NCBI GenBank assembly: GCA_949292025.1
Contig: CASEYC010000113.1
Span: 1-64,000, forward strand
Direction of reading: 5' to 3'
From: an uncultured Bacteroides sp.
GTDB taxonomy: Bacteria; Bacteroidota; Bacteroidia; Bacteroidales; Bacteroidaceae
DNA: 64,000 nt
The translations under genes and the position numbers were made by a program. The notes beneath the pieces were generated by a model that was given only the letters and a program-made list of their open reading frames with translations, was not told where the DNA came from and searched no databases. Shown in pieces: positions 8,588-17,392 of the stretch. Position 1 is the first letter of the stretch. The number at the start of each line of letters is the position of its first letter.

Positions 8588-8756
8588 TTCGGTAATTTCC
8601 TTGCCATGGCAAATAAGCTATCCAAGTGCCTTTTATCTTCTTTGTGGATGAGTTTGGTTGTGGAATGCGGAGTTTTCCCCTAAGCGGGAGGGCGCACGAC
8701 TGGGCTCATGGCTTCTTGGGCGAAATGATAGTGGGTAAGAACATATTACTGTGATG
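8588..8756. other. Intergenic spacer with a 12-bp perfect palindrome
   Basis: TTGCCATGGCAA at 8601-8612 is a perfect 12-bp palindrome 13 nt after the stop codon of the small partner gene. It could be an operator or a boundary mark of the module. The rest of this 169-nt gap shows no gene, no consensus promoter and no T-tract terminator. Confidence 0.4.
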
Positions 8757-9866
8757 ATGAAAATAGTCTATTGTATAAACTCCCTTCAGGCATCGGGAGG
8801 TACGGAACGGGTGTTGACCACTAAAATGAATTACTTGGCTACCACAGGAGAATGTGAAGTACATGTGGTACTGCGTGATAACTCTAAAAAGGAGTTCTTC
8901 CCACTTTCTCCGGCTGTAACGCGGCATTATGTAGCAGTGGGTCAATCCCAACGGGCTTATAAGAACGCTTTGACGGACTTGTTGCAGCAGTTAAAAGCTG
9001 ATATCGCGATTTGTGCGGGTGGAAGTGAAATCTCTTTCTTGTGGGGCATTCCGGACGGGAGTAAGAAAATTTTGGAATTTCACTATACCAAAAATTTCCT
9101 GATTAATTTTGTCAACGGACTGCATCGGCTGCGATTCAGGAAGTTGCATCTGCTGAGAGTGTGGTTCTTGCAAAAGCGGATTGCTTATTATGCCCGTAAA
9201 TATGACAAACTGGTGGGATTGACGGAACGGGATGTGCAGTTGTGGGGCTGTCCAGCAAACATGACCTTCATATATAATCCGTTGTCATTCCGTTGTGTAC
9301 GTAAATCCACGTTGAAAAACAAGAGAATCATTGCGGTGGGGAGTTTTACATCGGCAAAAGGGATGGACTTGTTGATCCAGGCATTCGGACGGATTGCGCA
9401 TCGGCATCCCGACTGGAAATTATCATTGTACGGGAGCGGGCAAGACTATGATTATCTGGAGGAACTGATAGCCCGTGATCATATCGTGCAACAAGTGACA
9501 TTACATGAGCCTTGTCAGAATATCGGTGACAAACTTGTGGAATGCAGCATTTATGCGTTCCCTTCGCGTTCAGATGGCTTCGGACTGGTATTGACGGAAG
9601 CCATGGAATGTGGATTGCCTTGTGTAGCGTTCGACTGTGAATGCGGTCCGAGAGAAATTGTGAGTTCGGATACCGGCATTTTGGTTCCTGCACAAGATGT
9701 CGGTGCCTTTGCTCTTGCCTTGGAACGGCTGATGAATGACGAACTGCTGCGGGAACGTATGGGGCAGGCAGCACAACGAGAGGTGCCCCGCTTTTATACG
9801 GAGCGTATTATGCCTCAATGGTTGAATTTGTTTCATGAACTAAGAGAGGACAAGCTATGTCGTTAG
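8757..9866 (+). CDS. Glycosyltransferase family 4 protein
   Basis: This GT-B enzyme of about 369 residues starts with MKIVYCINSLQASGGTERV, a standard GT4 opening with the GG loop. The C-terminal domain has VGSFTSAKGMDLLIQAF near residue 194 and YGSGQDYDYL. Its ExxxxxxxE signature is DGFGLVLTE near 275, so the first acidic residue is Asp instead of Glu, which some family members tolerate. Three candidate starts follow one another (GTG 8751, ATG 8754, ATG 8757); the last gives the usual N-terminus. The stop overlaps the start of the polymerase gene by 10 nt, tying it to the capsule operon. Confidence 0.88.
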   Translation: MKIVYCINSLQASGGTERVLTTKMNYLATTGECEVHVVLRDNSKKEFFPLSPAVTRHYVAVGQSQRAYKNALTDLLQQLKADIAICAGGSEISFLWGIPDGSKKILEFHYTKNFLINFVNGLHRLRFRKLHLLRVWFLQKRIAYYARKYDKLVGLTERDVQLWGCPANMTFIYNPLSFRCVRKSTLKNKRIIAVGSFTSAKGMDLLIQAFGRIAHRHPDWKLSLYGSGQDYDYLEELIARDHIVQQVTLHEPCQNIGDKLVECSIYAFPSRSDGFGLVLTEAMECGLPCVAFDCECGPREIVSSDTGILVPAQDVGAFALALERLMNDELLRERMGQAAQREVPRFYTERIMPQWLNLFHELREDKLCR

Positions 9867-11146
9867 CCACTTGTTTCATCGTATTTATCTATCTCACTTA
9901 TAAGGCATTCTCTTTGCTTTATGCCCCTGTCGGCTATTTGCCTTCTCCTTATGATAAAACGCAGTCTATGGGGTGTACGGGCAGTGAACTGCTGCTGATT
10001 TTTATTTTCACGACGGGGTTGTTAGGCATCCAACCGCTTTTGTCTGTCCGGTTGGCCATTTTGGAAGTGCTGTGCGTATTGGGCATCATGCGTTGCGGCA
10101 ACCGGCCGGTCTTCAGTACCCCTGTTGTTTTGTATATCGTTTTTTTGTGTTGGACACTTATTGGTATCACCTATACTCCTGTTCCCCAATATGGCGTGCG
10201 GATGGTGCTGAAATACATTTATCCCCTGTTGGTTGTCTTGTTGGCTTCAGCAGTGGTGCGCCATGGAGAGATCATGCTGAAAGCGATGTTGAATGCCCGC
10301 AAGGTGGCTCTTGCTTCCATTGTGGTGGCTTCAGTACCCTTCCTGATGTCTATTGTGGGGGCTGTCTTTTGGAATCGTGCTGCGCTGGCCACGCATTATA
10401 TCATATTTGCTGTCTTCTCCTTAGGGCTTTTCTATTTCAGCAACGAGCGGAAGCAGAATCTGATTTGGTTCATCGTGTTTTGCTTGCCTTGTGTGCTTTG
10501 GGTTTTCCGAACTGATATCATGGGGACGATGGTGGCACTTTCTGCTTTTTTCATTATCAGGTATCGTTTCAAGGCTTTGCCTTTTATTGTCCTGTTAGCA
10601 GTCTTGTCCGTCGCTTCGATTTTCTACATCCCCAGTGTGAAGGAGAAAATGTTCTTCAGGCCGGATGAAGTCACAATAACTGATTTTCTGACCAACAATG
10701 TGGATGAAAGCAGTATCAATACCAGCGGGAGGAACCAAATGTGGGAGCAGGTGATGCCTTTTTATGAAAGAAGTAAGATGGTGGGGCAAGGTACCGGGCG
10801 TGTACAGACATTCTTTTATACAGAAATTCAAGGCTTTGGAAGAGGAGGACAATTGCATAATGATTTTCTCTTGTTATTATGTGATAACGGGTTAGTTGGC
10901 ATCACACTTCTTATTTTGGCTTATTTGGCCGTATTACTGCATTGCATCCTTATCTATAAACGGCATCATGACGGGCTGATTAGATTCTGTGTGGTGACAG
11001 CGGGGGCGTCTTTGCTGGGTGTCATGGTGACCATGTACAGCGACAACACCGTGTCTTATTCCATGGCAACCTTGTCTTATCCTTGGGGATTGTATGGCAT
11101 GACGTTGGGGCTACTGCAAGCCCAAAAGCAAAAAGGCTATGAATAA
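9857..11146 (+). CDS. Wzy/O-antigen ligase-type polymerase
   Basis: This 429-residue membrane protein has about ten to twelve hydrophobic segments. The large extracytoplasmic loop before the last helices contains GQGTGRVQTF and LHNDFLLLLCDNGLVG (around residues 315-350). This HNxxL...GxxG arrangement is typical of the Wzy_C/WaaL family, which polymerises or ligates lipid-linked repeat units in the periplasm. Together with the flippase at 853 it points to a Wzx/Wzy-dependent pathway. It overlaps its neighbours on both sides (10 and 8 nt). Polymerase is more likely than ligase because it sits inside the operon, but sequence alone does not separate them. Confidence 0.85.
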   Translation: MSLATCFIVFIYLTYKAFSLLYAPVGYLPSPYDKTQSMGCTGSELLLIFIFTTGLLGIQPLLSVRLAILEVLCVLGIMRCGNRPVFSTPVVLYIVFLCWTLIGITYTPVPQYGVRMVLKYIYPLLVVLLASAVVRHGEIMLKAMLNARKVALASIVVASVPFLMSIVGAVFWNRAALATHYIIFAVFSLGLFYFSNERKQNLIWFIVFCLPCVLWVFRTDIMGTMVALSAFFIIRYRFKALPFIVLLAVLSVASIFYIPSVKEKMFFRPDEVTITDFLTNNVDESSINTSGRNQMWEQVMPFYERSKMVGQGTGRVQTFFYTEIQGFGRGGQLHNDFLLLLCDNGLVGITLLILAYLAVLLHCILIYKRHHDGLIRFCVVTAGASLLGVMVTMYSDNTVSYSMATLSYPWGLYGMTLGLLQAQKQKGYE

Positions 11147-12083
11147 TATACTTAATTTCTTGCGAAAAGTGTGCCGCTTCGGTTGGTTTATTCCCATATC
11201 GAATCTTGTGATGACGTATGGGTATAGATATGTTCCAGCTAAATGGTTGAGCCGAATGGCTAATAGGCGCACACGGAAAATCCAACAAAAGATTATCTCC
11301 ATTGTGGGAATGGATGCCATTTGGGGGCGTGCATTAAAGCAAACTCCTCGGTGTCCGGATGGGAATTATAAGATATGGTATTGCTGGATGCAAGGGGAAG
11401 CGGCTTTGCCTTTGATTCCCAAGCTTTGTCTGGATAGTCTGCGGAAATATGCCCATGGACATGAAGTCGTATTCCTTGATGAAAGTAATTATCGGCAATA
11501 TGTTTCCATTCCGGAGCATATCATCCAGCTTTATCAAGAAGGAAGATTAAAGCGGGCACATTTTGCCGATATCATGCGCGTTGAGTTGTTGGCGCAGCAA
11601 GGAGGACTTTGGATGGATGCTACTCTCTTGCTGACTCGGGATTTGCCGGCTTCGGTCTTTGAGTTTCCTTTCTTTTCCATAAAGATAACAAATCAAGGGC
11701 ATTTCGTCTCCCGTTGTCGTTGGGCTGTGTTTTGTTTGGGAGGCGCACAGGGATATTATCTATACCAGCGGGTGGCACAACTGTTTGAAGTCTATTTGGC
11801 GCAAACGGATGTGTTCATTGACTATTTCTTGTTTGACCAATTTATTGACATTCTTTATCAGTATGACGATATTGTCCGACGAATGATTGATCAATTGCCG
11901 TTTTCCAATGAGAAGGTACATCAACTGAGTTCGTTGTTGAACCGTGATTTTGATGCATCCGTATATCATTCCTTGATAGAGAATACTTATCTGTTTAAAT
12001 TGAGTTGGAAGCAATATGCAGAAGACGTTTTAGTGGGCAAACCACGGAACTTCTATCATTTTATACGGCAAAATTTAGAATGA
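11139..12083 (+). CDS. Capsular polysaccharide synthesis glycosyltransferase (DXD-type)
   Basis: This 314-residue protein matches the capsular polysaccharide synthesis / sugar-binding DXD family, related to GT32. Visible signatures are IWYCWMQGEAALP near residue 83, the YRQY segment, the helix LKRAHFADIMRVELLAQQGG near 137-157, and immediately after it WMDATLLL, where DAT stands in the DXD position. It lies in the operon with an 8-nt overlap after the polymerase gene and 4 nt before a GT2 gene. The sugar transferred is unknown. Confidence 0.82.
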   Translation: MNNILNFLRKVCRFGWFIPISNLVMTYGYRYVPAKWLSRMANRRTRKIQQKIISIVGMDAIWGRALKQTPRCPDGNYKIWYCWMQGEAALPLIPKLCLDSLRKYAHGHEVVFLDESNYRQYVSIPEHIIQLYQEGRLKRAHFADIMRVELLAQQGGLWMDATLLLTRDLPASVFEFPFFSIKITNQGHFVSRCRWAVFCLGGAQGYYLYQRVAQLFEVYLAQTDVFIDYFLFDQFIDILYQYDDIVRRMIDQLPFSNEKVHQLSSLLNRDFDASVYHSLIENTYLFKLSWKQYAEDVLVGKPRNFYHFIRQNLE

Positions 12084-12087
12084 ATTT

Positions 12088-13014
12088 ATGATATCTATTA
12101 TTATACCTCTCTATAATAAGGAAAAGCAGATTGCCCATACTTTGCAATCCGTTTTGCGGCAGACTTTTCAAGGCTTCGAAATTGTCATAGTGGATGATGG
12201 CAGCACAGATCACAGTGTGGAGGAAGTAGAGAAAGTGCAGGACGCTCGTATTCGTCTGATTTATCAGCAGAATGCAGGTGTGTCTGCGGCGCGTAATCGG
12301 GGCATTCGTGAAGCCAAGTATGACTTGATTGCTTTCTTGGATGCGGATGATGAATGGAAACCTGAGTATTTGGAAACGCAATATGGGCTTTATCTGAAGT
12401 ATCCGGAGTGCAGTGTATATGCTTGTAATTATGAGTTCCGTAATTCCGAGGGAAAAATAACGCCTACCATCATCCGAAAACAGTCTCTTCAAGATGAAGA
12501 TGGGGTGTTAAGTAACTATTTTGAGGTGGCTAGCTGTTCGCACCCACCCTTGTGGACTTCGGCGGTGATGGTGAAGAAAGAAGCGATCCAAACCGTTGGC
12601 GGCTTCCCGATTGGCATTAAATCTGGGGAAGATTTACTTACATGGGCACGGTTGGCCGTAAAATATGAGATGGTCTATACAACGATTATAGGAGCTATTT
12701 ATAATTTGGGAGAAGGTTATGATTTTACCAATCTTCCTCCACGTCGTCAGGATGCAAATGATCCGGTAGGAAGGGCTCTGTTGCAATTATATAAGGAGCA
12801 TGTCCCTCATCCTGTAGGGATGAAACGATATATATCCCATTGGCATAAAATGAGAGCCTCAGTGGCTATACGTTATGGGGACAGATGGGAAACTATTCGA
12901 GAAACTTTTGTTGCTTTAAAGTATAATTTGTTAAATTATAAGGTTATGCCATTCTTTGTTTTATCTATTTTGCCTGATAGATTACGGACTTACATTATCA
13001 AAAAATACCATTGA
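12088..13014 (+). CDS. Glycosyltransferase family 2 protein
   Basis: This 308-residue GT-A enzyme has a complete GT2 catalytic domain. It opens with MISIIIPLYNKEKQI and has VDDGSTDHS near residue 35, AARNRGI near 70, FLDADDEW (the DXD region) near 85, and SGEDLLTWARLA near 183, matching the conserved ED catalytic-base region. The last 90 residues are less conserved and AT-rich, like the acyltransferase gene that follows. It adds one sugar in the repeat unit, and the donor is unknown. Confidence 0.9.
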   Translation: MISIIIPLYNKEKQIAHTLQSVLRQTFQGFEIVIVDDGSTDHSVEEVEKVQDARIRLIYQQNAGVSAARNRGIREAKYDLIAFLDADDEWKPEYLETQYGLYLKYPECSVYACNYEFRNSEGKITPTIIRKQSLQDEDGVLSNYFEVASCSHPPLWTSAVMVKKEAIQTVGGFPIGIKSGEDLLTWARLAVKYEMVYTTIIGAIYNLGEGYDFTNLPPRRQDANDPVGRALLQLYKEHVPHPVGMKRYISHWHKMRASVAIRYGDRWETIRETFVALKYNLLNYKVMPFFVLSILPDRLRTYIIKKYH

Positions 13015-13020
13015 TTTGTT

Positions 13021-13512
13021 ATGAAAAGATTCATATTTTATTTGCTGAAAATGATAGCTTTTTGTTGTAGGGCTTTTAGCCCTAACTTATATAAGTTCTT
13101 TGTGGTGAAAGCTCATCTAATACAACATGTAAAATTTGCAGGAAGTCCGGAATATATTGATTATACTGCTCATTTAGATGCTTCCGGAGGTTTGTGTATA
13201 GGCAACAAAGTGGTTATTTCAACTAAAGTTATTGTTCTTACGCATGATTGGTCCTTCCTTGTACGTGTTCATGCTAATTCTGTTGTTTATCCAAGTAACC
13301 AATATCAAATGGCATACAAGGCTGTGTCTATTGGTGACTATAGTTTTATAGGTGCGGGTGCGATAATTTTGCCGGGAAGTAATATCGGTAAATATTGTAT
13401 TGTAGGAGCAGGTGCTGTGGTAAAAGGAGAAATAGAAGATTATGCTATTATAATAGGAAATCCAGCCTCAAAGATAGGGGATACTCGTTATATTAGAGAA
13501 TTAGGGTTATAG
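13021..13512 (+). CDS. Hexapeptide-repeat acyltransferase
   Basis: This 163-residue protein has left-handed beta-helix hexapeptide repeats from about residue 55 to 150 (for example IGNKVVI, IGDYSFIGAGAIILPGS, IGKYCIVGAGAVV) and the common C-terminal GNPASKIG. These are trimeric O- or N-acetyltransferases using acyl-CoA. The residue THDW near 80 contains the histidine expected at the active site. It probably acetylates a capsule sugar. It sits 6 nt after the GT2 gene, and is one of the most AT-rich genes of the locus. Confidence 0.88.
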   Translation: MKRFIFYLLKMIAFCCRAFSPNLYKFFVVKAHLIQHVKFAGSPEYIDYTAHLDASGGLCIGNKVVISTKVIVLTHDWSFLVRVHANSVVYPSNQYQMAYKAVSIGDYSFIGAGAIILPGSNIGKYCIVGAGAVVKGEIEDYAIIIGNPASKIGDTRYIRELGL

Positions 13513-13513
13513 T

Positions 13514-14671
13514 ATGAAAATCCTTCTCCTCCACAACAACTACGGTAAATACAGCGGCGAGGAAGCCGTGGTGGACAAAATGGCTGCCATGTTCCGAGCA
13601 CATGGGCATGAGGTATGCTTTTATCGGCTGACCAGTGAAGGAAGCCGGGAGAGCATAGCGGGTAAGATAAAGGGATTCTTGTGTGGACTGTATTCACCAC
13701 AGGGCGTGAAAGGTGTGCGTGAAGCATTGCAGCGCGAGAAGCCGGATGTGGTGAATGTGCATAATCTGTATCCGTTTATCAGTCCGGCAGCCTTGTTTGA
13801 ATGCAGGAAGGCAGGGGTTCCGGTAGTGATGACGGTACATAATTTCCGACTGATTTGTCCGACGGGACTCTTTATGCGGGAGGGAAAGCCTTGTGAGGTC
13901 TGTTTGCAGAAAGGAAATGAATGGGGTTGTATCCGGTATAATTGCGAGCAATCGCATTTGAAGTCCTTGGGGTATGCTTTGCGGAATGCCGTGGCCCGGT
14001 GGACAGGGGCTTACCGAGACAGTGTAAACGTATTTGCCTGCATCACTGACTTCCAGCGCAGGAAGTTGACAGAAGCGGGATTTGAGCCTCAGAAATTATG
14101 TGTGATTCCTAATTTTATGGAGGCGACGACATCACCATCATTCATGCCGGGGAAATATGTCGCTTTTTGTGGACGTTTGAGCCGCGAGAAAGGGGTGGAC
14201 TTAATTTGTGAGGTAGCGCGCAGGCATCCGGAAATACGTTTTAAGTTGGCAGGGGAGTTGCGTGAACCTAAATTGGTGGCTTCCGTTCCGGTCAATTGTG
14301 AGCTGATGGGCTATTTGTCTGGCGAATCCTTGCAGATTTTTTACTGGCAGGCGGCATTCTTCGTGATGGCCAGTCGATGGTATGAAGGTTTCCCCATGTC
14401 TATCCTGGAGGCTGCCCAATATGGCAAACCGACTATTGGTCCCAATCATGGAGGTTTCACGGAAATCATCGGAGAAGGTGAGGAAGCCATTGGTCGTCTG
14501 TTCCGTCCCGGAGATGTGGATGACATGGAACGGCAGATCGTGGCTTTGTGGAATGCTCCGCAAGAGGCAGAACGCTTGGGGAAACAGGCTTTTGTGAAAC
14601 TGAAAGATGAATATTCGGCAGAGGTGGTCTATCGAAAATGGGAAACCCTGTTTAAGGTATTATGTAAATAG
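13514..14671 (+). CDS. Glycosyltransferase family 4 protein
   Basis: This 385-residue GT-B enzyme starts MKILLLHNNYGKYSGEEAVV. It has the DVVNVHNLYPFISPA segment and a cysteine-containing insertion (CPTG, CEVCLQKGNEWGC, residues 116-140), similar in kind to that of the GT4 encoded at 3259. The C-terminal domain holds FCGRLSREKGVDL near 219 and the signature EGFPMSILE near 294. It starts one base after the acyltransferase stop, but is more GC-rich, which marks another composition boundary. Confidence 0.9.
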   Translation: MKILLLHNNYGKYSGEEAVVDKMAAMFRAHGHEVCFYRLTSEGSRESIAGKIKGFLCGLYSPQGVKGVREALQREKPDVVNVHNLYPFISPAALFECRKAGVPVVMTVHNFRLICPTGLFMREGKPCEVCLQKGNEWGCIRYNCEQSHLKSLGYALRNAVARWTGAYRDSVNVFACITDFQRRKLTEAGFEPQKLCVIPNFMEATTSPSFMPGKYVAFCGRLSREKGVDLICEVARRHPEIRFKLAGELREPKLVASVPVNCELMGYLSGESLQIFYWQAAFFVMASRWYEGFPMSILEAAQYGKPTIGPNHGGFTEIIGEGEEAIGRLFRPGDVDDMERQIVALWNAPQEAERLGKQAFVKLKDEYSAEVVYRKWETLFKVLCK

Positions 14672-14680
14672 AAACATTTC

Positions 14681-15433
14681 ATGGAAACTTATTTCAACAT
14701 CCGTTATGAGATGGATAGGGAGGCGGTGCATCAAGCCATAGACAGCCATCTGCAACAACAACAACCGGCGTATATCTGCGTGGCCGATGGGGTAATCTTG
14801 AATATTGCCAATCGGAATCCGGATTATCTCAACGTGGTCAATGGCAGTCTGTTTTCTATCTGCGACAGTGGGTATGTCCCTCTCTATCTGAAGTGGATTT
14901 ACGGGATCAAAAGGGAACAATATTGCGGCAGCCAAATATTCATGGATATGATCCAAATGAAAAAATATAGGATGTTTTTCATGGGAACATCTACCCAAAC
15001 ATTAGCGGCGCTCAAAAAGAATCTGGTGAAGCTGGATGGACGCGTGGCCGACATGACGTTCTATGAATTACCCTTCCGTTCAGTGGATCAATTTGACTAC
15101 AAAGAGATTGCGGACAGGGTAAATGTGGATGGAGCGGATATCGTCTGGGTGGCACTGGGCGCACCCAAACAAGAGATATTCATGAGCAAACTGAAACCCT
15201 ATCTGAATCGGGGAGTGATGATTGCAGTAGGAGCGGCCTTCAAATTCTATAGCGGATTGGAAGAGAAACGTGCTCCGCAATGGATGGTGAAGCATCACCT
15301 GGAATTTGTCTATCGCATATTCAGCGAACCCAAAAAACAATTGAAGCGTTGTTCATGGATAATAATTACACTTCCGGGACTTCTGTTGGGGGAATATAGG
15401 AGGAAGCATCAAAAAACCACGTATATAGCTTAG
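14681..15433 (+). CDS. WecG/TagA/CpsF family glycosyltransferase (GT26)
   Basis: This 250-residue protein matches the GT26 family, membrane-associated enzymes that add an early sugar (ManNAc or ManNAcA in characterised members) to an undecaprenyl-linked primer. Visible features are [19 protein letters not shown] near residue 32, the conserved [10 protein letters not shown] near 105, [15 protein letters not shown] near 152, [15 protein letters not shown] near 172, and RAPQWM. A short hydrophobic stretch near 225-235 fits membrane attachment. It sits near the 3' end of the operon. No phosphoglycosyl transferase that would make the primer is in the window. Confidence 0.88.
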   Translation: METYFNIRYEMDREAVHQAIDSHLQQQQPAYICVADGVILNIANRNPDYLNVVNGSLFSICDSGYVPLYLKWIYGIKREQYCGSQIFMDMIQMKKYRMFFMGTSTQTLAALKKNLVKLDGRVADMTFYELPFRSVDQFDYKEIADRVNVDGADIVWVALGAPKQEIFMSKLKPYLNRGVMIAVGAAFKFYSGLEEKRAPQWMVKHHLEFVYRIFSEPKKQLKRCSWIIITLPGLLLGEYRRKHQKTTYIA

Positions 15434-15435
15434 AG

Positions 15436-16524
15436 ATGAAGACAGCTCTTATTACAGGCATTACCGGTCAGGATGGTTCGTTCTTGGCTGAGTTCCTTTT
15501 GGAAAAAGGTTATGACGTGCATGGCACCATTCGCCGCTCGTCAGTGGATTATCGCGAACGTATCGCACATCTGGAGGGACATTCGAATTTCCATCTACAC
15601 TATGCGGACTTGGCGGATTCGATGAGCATCTTGCAGGTCGTGAAGAAAGTAAGACCCAATGAAATCTACAATTTGGCGGCACAAAGCCATGTACAGGTGT
15701 CGTTCGATTCCCCGGAATTTACGGCGGATGTGGACGCGACGGGTGTATTGCGTATCTTGGAAGCGGTACGTCAATGTGATTTGACGGACACTTGCCGCAT
15801 CTATCAGGCGTCTACTTCGGAACTTTATGGCAAGGTGGAGGAAGTGCCGCAGAATGAACAAACACCCTTTCATCCTTACAGTCCGTATGCTGTGGCCAAA
15901 CTTTATGGGTATTGGATTGTGAAAGAATATCGTGAGGCATACCGTATGTTTTGCTGTTCAGGCATCCTGTTCAACCACGAGAGTGAACGTCGTGGGGAAA
16001 CCTTCGTGACTCGCAAGATTACATTGGCTGCTGCACGCATTGCCCAAGGCAAGCAGGATAAGTTGTATTTGGGCAACCTTTCCTCGCTCCGGGACTGGGG
16101 GTATGCCAAGGATTATGTGGAGTGCATGTGGCTGATCCTGCAAAATGACAAGCCGGAAGATTTCGTGATAGCAACTGGAGAGCAACATTCGGTACGCGAG
16201 TTTTGCCAGCTGGCTTTCCATCATGTCGGTATTGAATTGCGGTTTGAAGGCGAAGGGGAAAATGAGAAAGGCATTGATGTAAAAACCGGGAATGTGCTTG
16301 TTGAGGTGTCGCCCGACTTCTATCGTCCGACTGACGTGGTGAACCTTTGGGGAGATCCGTCGAAAGCCAAGCGTGAATTGGGCTGGAATCCGCAGAAAAC
16401 CACTTTTGAACAATTGGTGCAGTTGATGGTGGATGCGGACATGGCCAAAGTGGCTGTTGAACGTGCCGGGGAACGTGTACGTATGAATCTTGCCGAGTAC
16501 TTGGAAAAAGGAATTGTAAAGTGA
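15436..16524 (+). CDS. gmd: GDP-mannose 4,6-dehydratase
   Basis: This 362-residue cytoplasmic enzyme converts GDP-D-mannose to GDP-4-keto-6-deoxy-D-mannose, the precursor of GDP-fucose, GDP-rhamnose and GDP-perosamine. It is a short-chain dehydrogenase with the NADP-binding loop GITGQDGS (residues 7-14), RRSS near 34, the catalytic STSELYGK near 125 and YSPYAVAK near 150 (YxxxK), and [15 protein letters not shown] near 180, typical of Gmd. Length is normal. It starts 2 nt after the GT26 stop. The partner reductase (usually fcl) is not present in the window. Confidence 0.95.
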   Translation: MKTALITGITGQDGSFLAEFLLEKGYDVHGTIRRSSVDYRERIAHLEGHSNFHLHYADLADSMSILQVVKKVRPNEIYNLAAQSHVQVSFDSPEFTADVDATGVLRILEAVRQCDLTDTCRIYQASTSELYGKVEEVPQNEQTPFHPYSPYAVAKLYGYWIVKEYREAYRMFCCSGILFNHESERRGETFVTRKITLAAARIAQGKQDKLYLGNLSSLRDWGYAKDYVECMWLILQNDKPEDFVIATGEQHSVREFCQLAFHHVGIELRFEGEGENEKGIDVKTGNVLVEVSPDFYRPTDVVNLWGDPSKAKRELGWNPQKTTFEQLVQLMVDADMAKVAVERAGERVRMNLAEYLEKGIVK

Positions 16525-16643
16525 GGGATAAGCGAAAACTAATAGTCATTCTCCTTGTCCTGCTTATGCTTCATGGAGGAGTCTCTCATGCACAGCTAAG
16601 CATTCCGGCCGGGCAAGTCGATATGATAAACTACAGGTTTTAA
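16521..16643 (+). CDS. Possible 40-residue secreted peptide or gene remnant
   Basis: A GTG overlapping the gmd stop (GTGA) opens a 40-codon frame. It begins with basic residues (MRDKRK), runs through a strongly hydrophobic stretch ([11 protein letters not shown]) and ends the signal peptide with VSHAQ, leaving a mature part of about 15 residues. AAAGGA lies 9 nt upstream, a good ribosome site for this genus. The frame ends 12 nt before the terminator stem. It could be a real small exported peptide, or the first codons of a longer exported protein lost by rearrangement. Confidence 0.35.
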   Translation: MRDKRKLIVILLVLLMLHGGVSHAQLSIPAGQVDMINYRF

Positions 16644-16655
16644 ACCTTTATATAC

Positions 16656-16710
16656 AACAATAGCGGCTGTCACTATGAACCTAATAGTTACAGTCGCTAT
16701 TGTTTTGTTG
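16656..16710 (+). terminator. Rho-independent terminator of the capsule operon
   Basis: A 21-position stem (16656-16676 with 16684-16704) pairs at all but two positions around a 7-nt loop. It begins AACAATAGCG and ends CGCTATTGTT, followed by TTGTTGTT. It lies directly after the last capsule genes, so it should end the long operon. Confidence 0.75.
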
Positions 16711-16759
16711 TTCCTTCCTCTTGCAGCCAGTTTGTGTCATTTGTTAGCAGAGATCCCAT

Positions 16760-17155
16760 GTGCTGAAGAATGCGGTGAAAGGTTGCGGCGAGGAAGCTGT
16801 TGTGAATTTCCCGGCAGCCTTGGTCAGCCAAGGCGAACTGATGGGCGTGGCCGATGCGACCGTGGAGGTGACTGGCGGGAAGGCTTCGGTTGCCTGGACA
16901 GACAATAGCGGCATAGGGAGTGCTTCGGCAGAAGATGCGGCGATGGACTTGGCTTACAACAAGGACAGACGGGAGCCCGTGTATGACTTGCAGGCGGCTA
17001 CAAGGGCCGATGGTGAGGCAGAGTTGGCGCTGCCGACAAGAAGCGTCTGCTTGCAGGATGATGAAGTTGTGCAGCAGCCTGGTGGTGGTACGGGTGAGGA
17101 ATCCGGTACGGGAGGCTCGGAAGGCGGAAGTGGCAACGATGGCTCTTTCGGATAA
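16760..17155 (+). pseudogene. Decayed fragment of a DUF6266-like protein
   Basis: The frame from 16760 encodes NAVKG, then LVSQGELMGV, then VSAWTDNSG-like VAWTDNSGIGSASAEDAAM and AYNKDRREPVYDLQAATRADGEAELALP. This order resembles the C-terminal half of DUF6266, small Bacteroidales proteins of unknown function, as far as I remember that family. The N-terminal half is missing (an in-frame TAG lies at 16745-16747), and the 3' end runs into a glycine/serine-rich tail that looks out of frame. A further piece, LMPVYEGAKYI, lies in another frame near 17188-17220. No start codon with a ribosome site is apparent. The region 16711-17290 otherwise shows no intact gene. Confidence 0.5.
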
Positions 17156-17290
17156 AGTGAATCGTCCGTAAGGCGATGTGACAAGGCTGATGCCTGTGTA
17201 TGAGGGTGCGAAATACATAAAGGATGCAGAAACCGTTGCGTTTCCTGTGGAATCTATGGATTTCGCGCCCGAATTTTGCGGCTTTATTGC

Positions 17291-17298
17291 TATATTTG
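17291..17298 (+). promoter_or_regulatory. Possible housekeeping -7 element before the first GH92 gene
   Basis: TATATTTG matches the Bacteroides TAnnTTTG element. The nearest upstream TTTG (17275-17278) is only 12 nt away instead of 19, so this would be a weak, basal promoter at best. It could supply low-level expression of the sigma factor gene downstream. Confidence 0.3.
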
Positions 17299-17338
17299 CG
17301 CAATCTTAGATGGAATACCGGGAAAATACGGGATGTGG

Positions 17339-17368
17339 GTAAGTGTTTTCCAGGCCATGATTGTTATA
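17339..17368 (+). promoter_or_regulatory. Predicted ECF sigma promoter before the first GH92 gene
   Basis: GTAAGTGTTTTCCAG (17339-17353), a 9-nt spacer and GTTATA (17363-17368) are repeated at 23679-23708 before susC with identical spacing and a single mismatch in the 21 shared positions. Neither matches the Bacteroides primary consensus. Because an ECF sigma gene lies in between, I infer that this is its recognition element. The start codon of the GH92 gene lies 24 nt downstream. Confidence 0.65.
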
Positions 17369-17392
17369 GTTATATGTTAACCCCATATCATT

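Noticed and set aside
16675..16908. 77-codon frame after the capsule terminator
   Set aside because: It begins inside the terminator hairpin and crosses the DUF6266-like fragment in another frame, giving a Cys/Arg/Gly-rich product.
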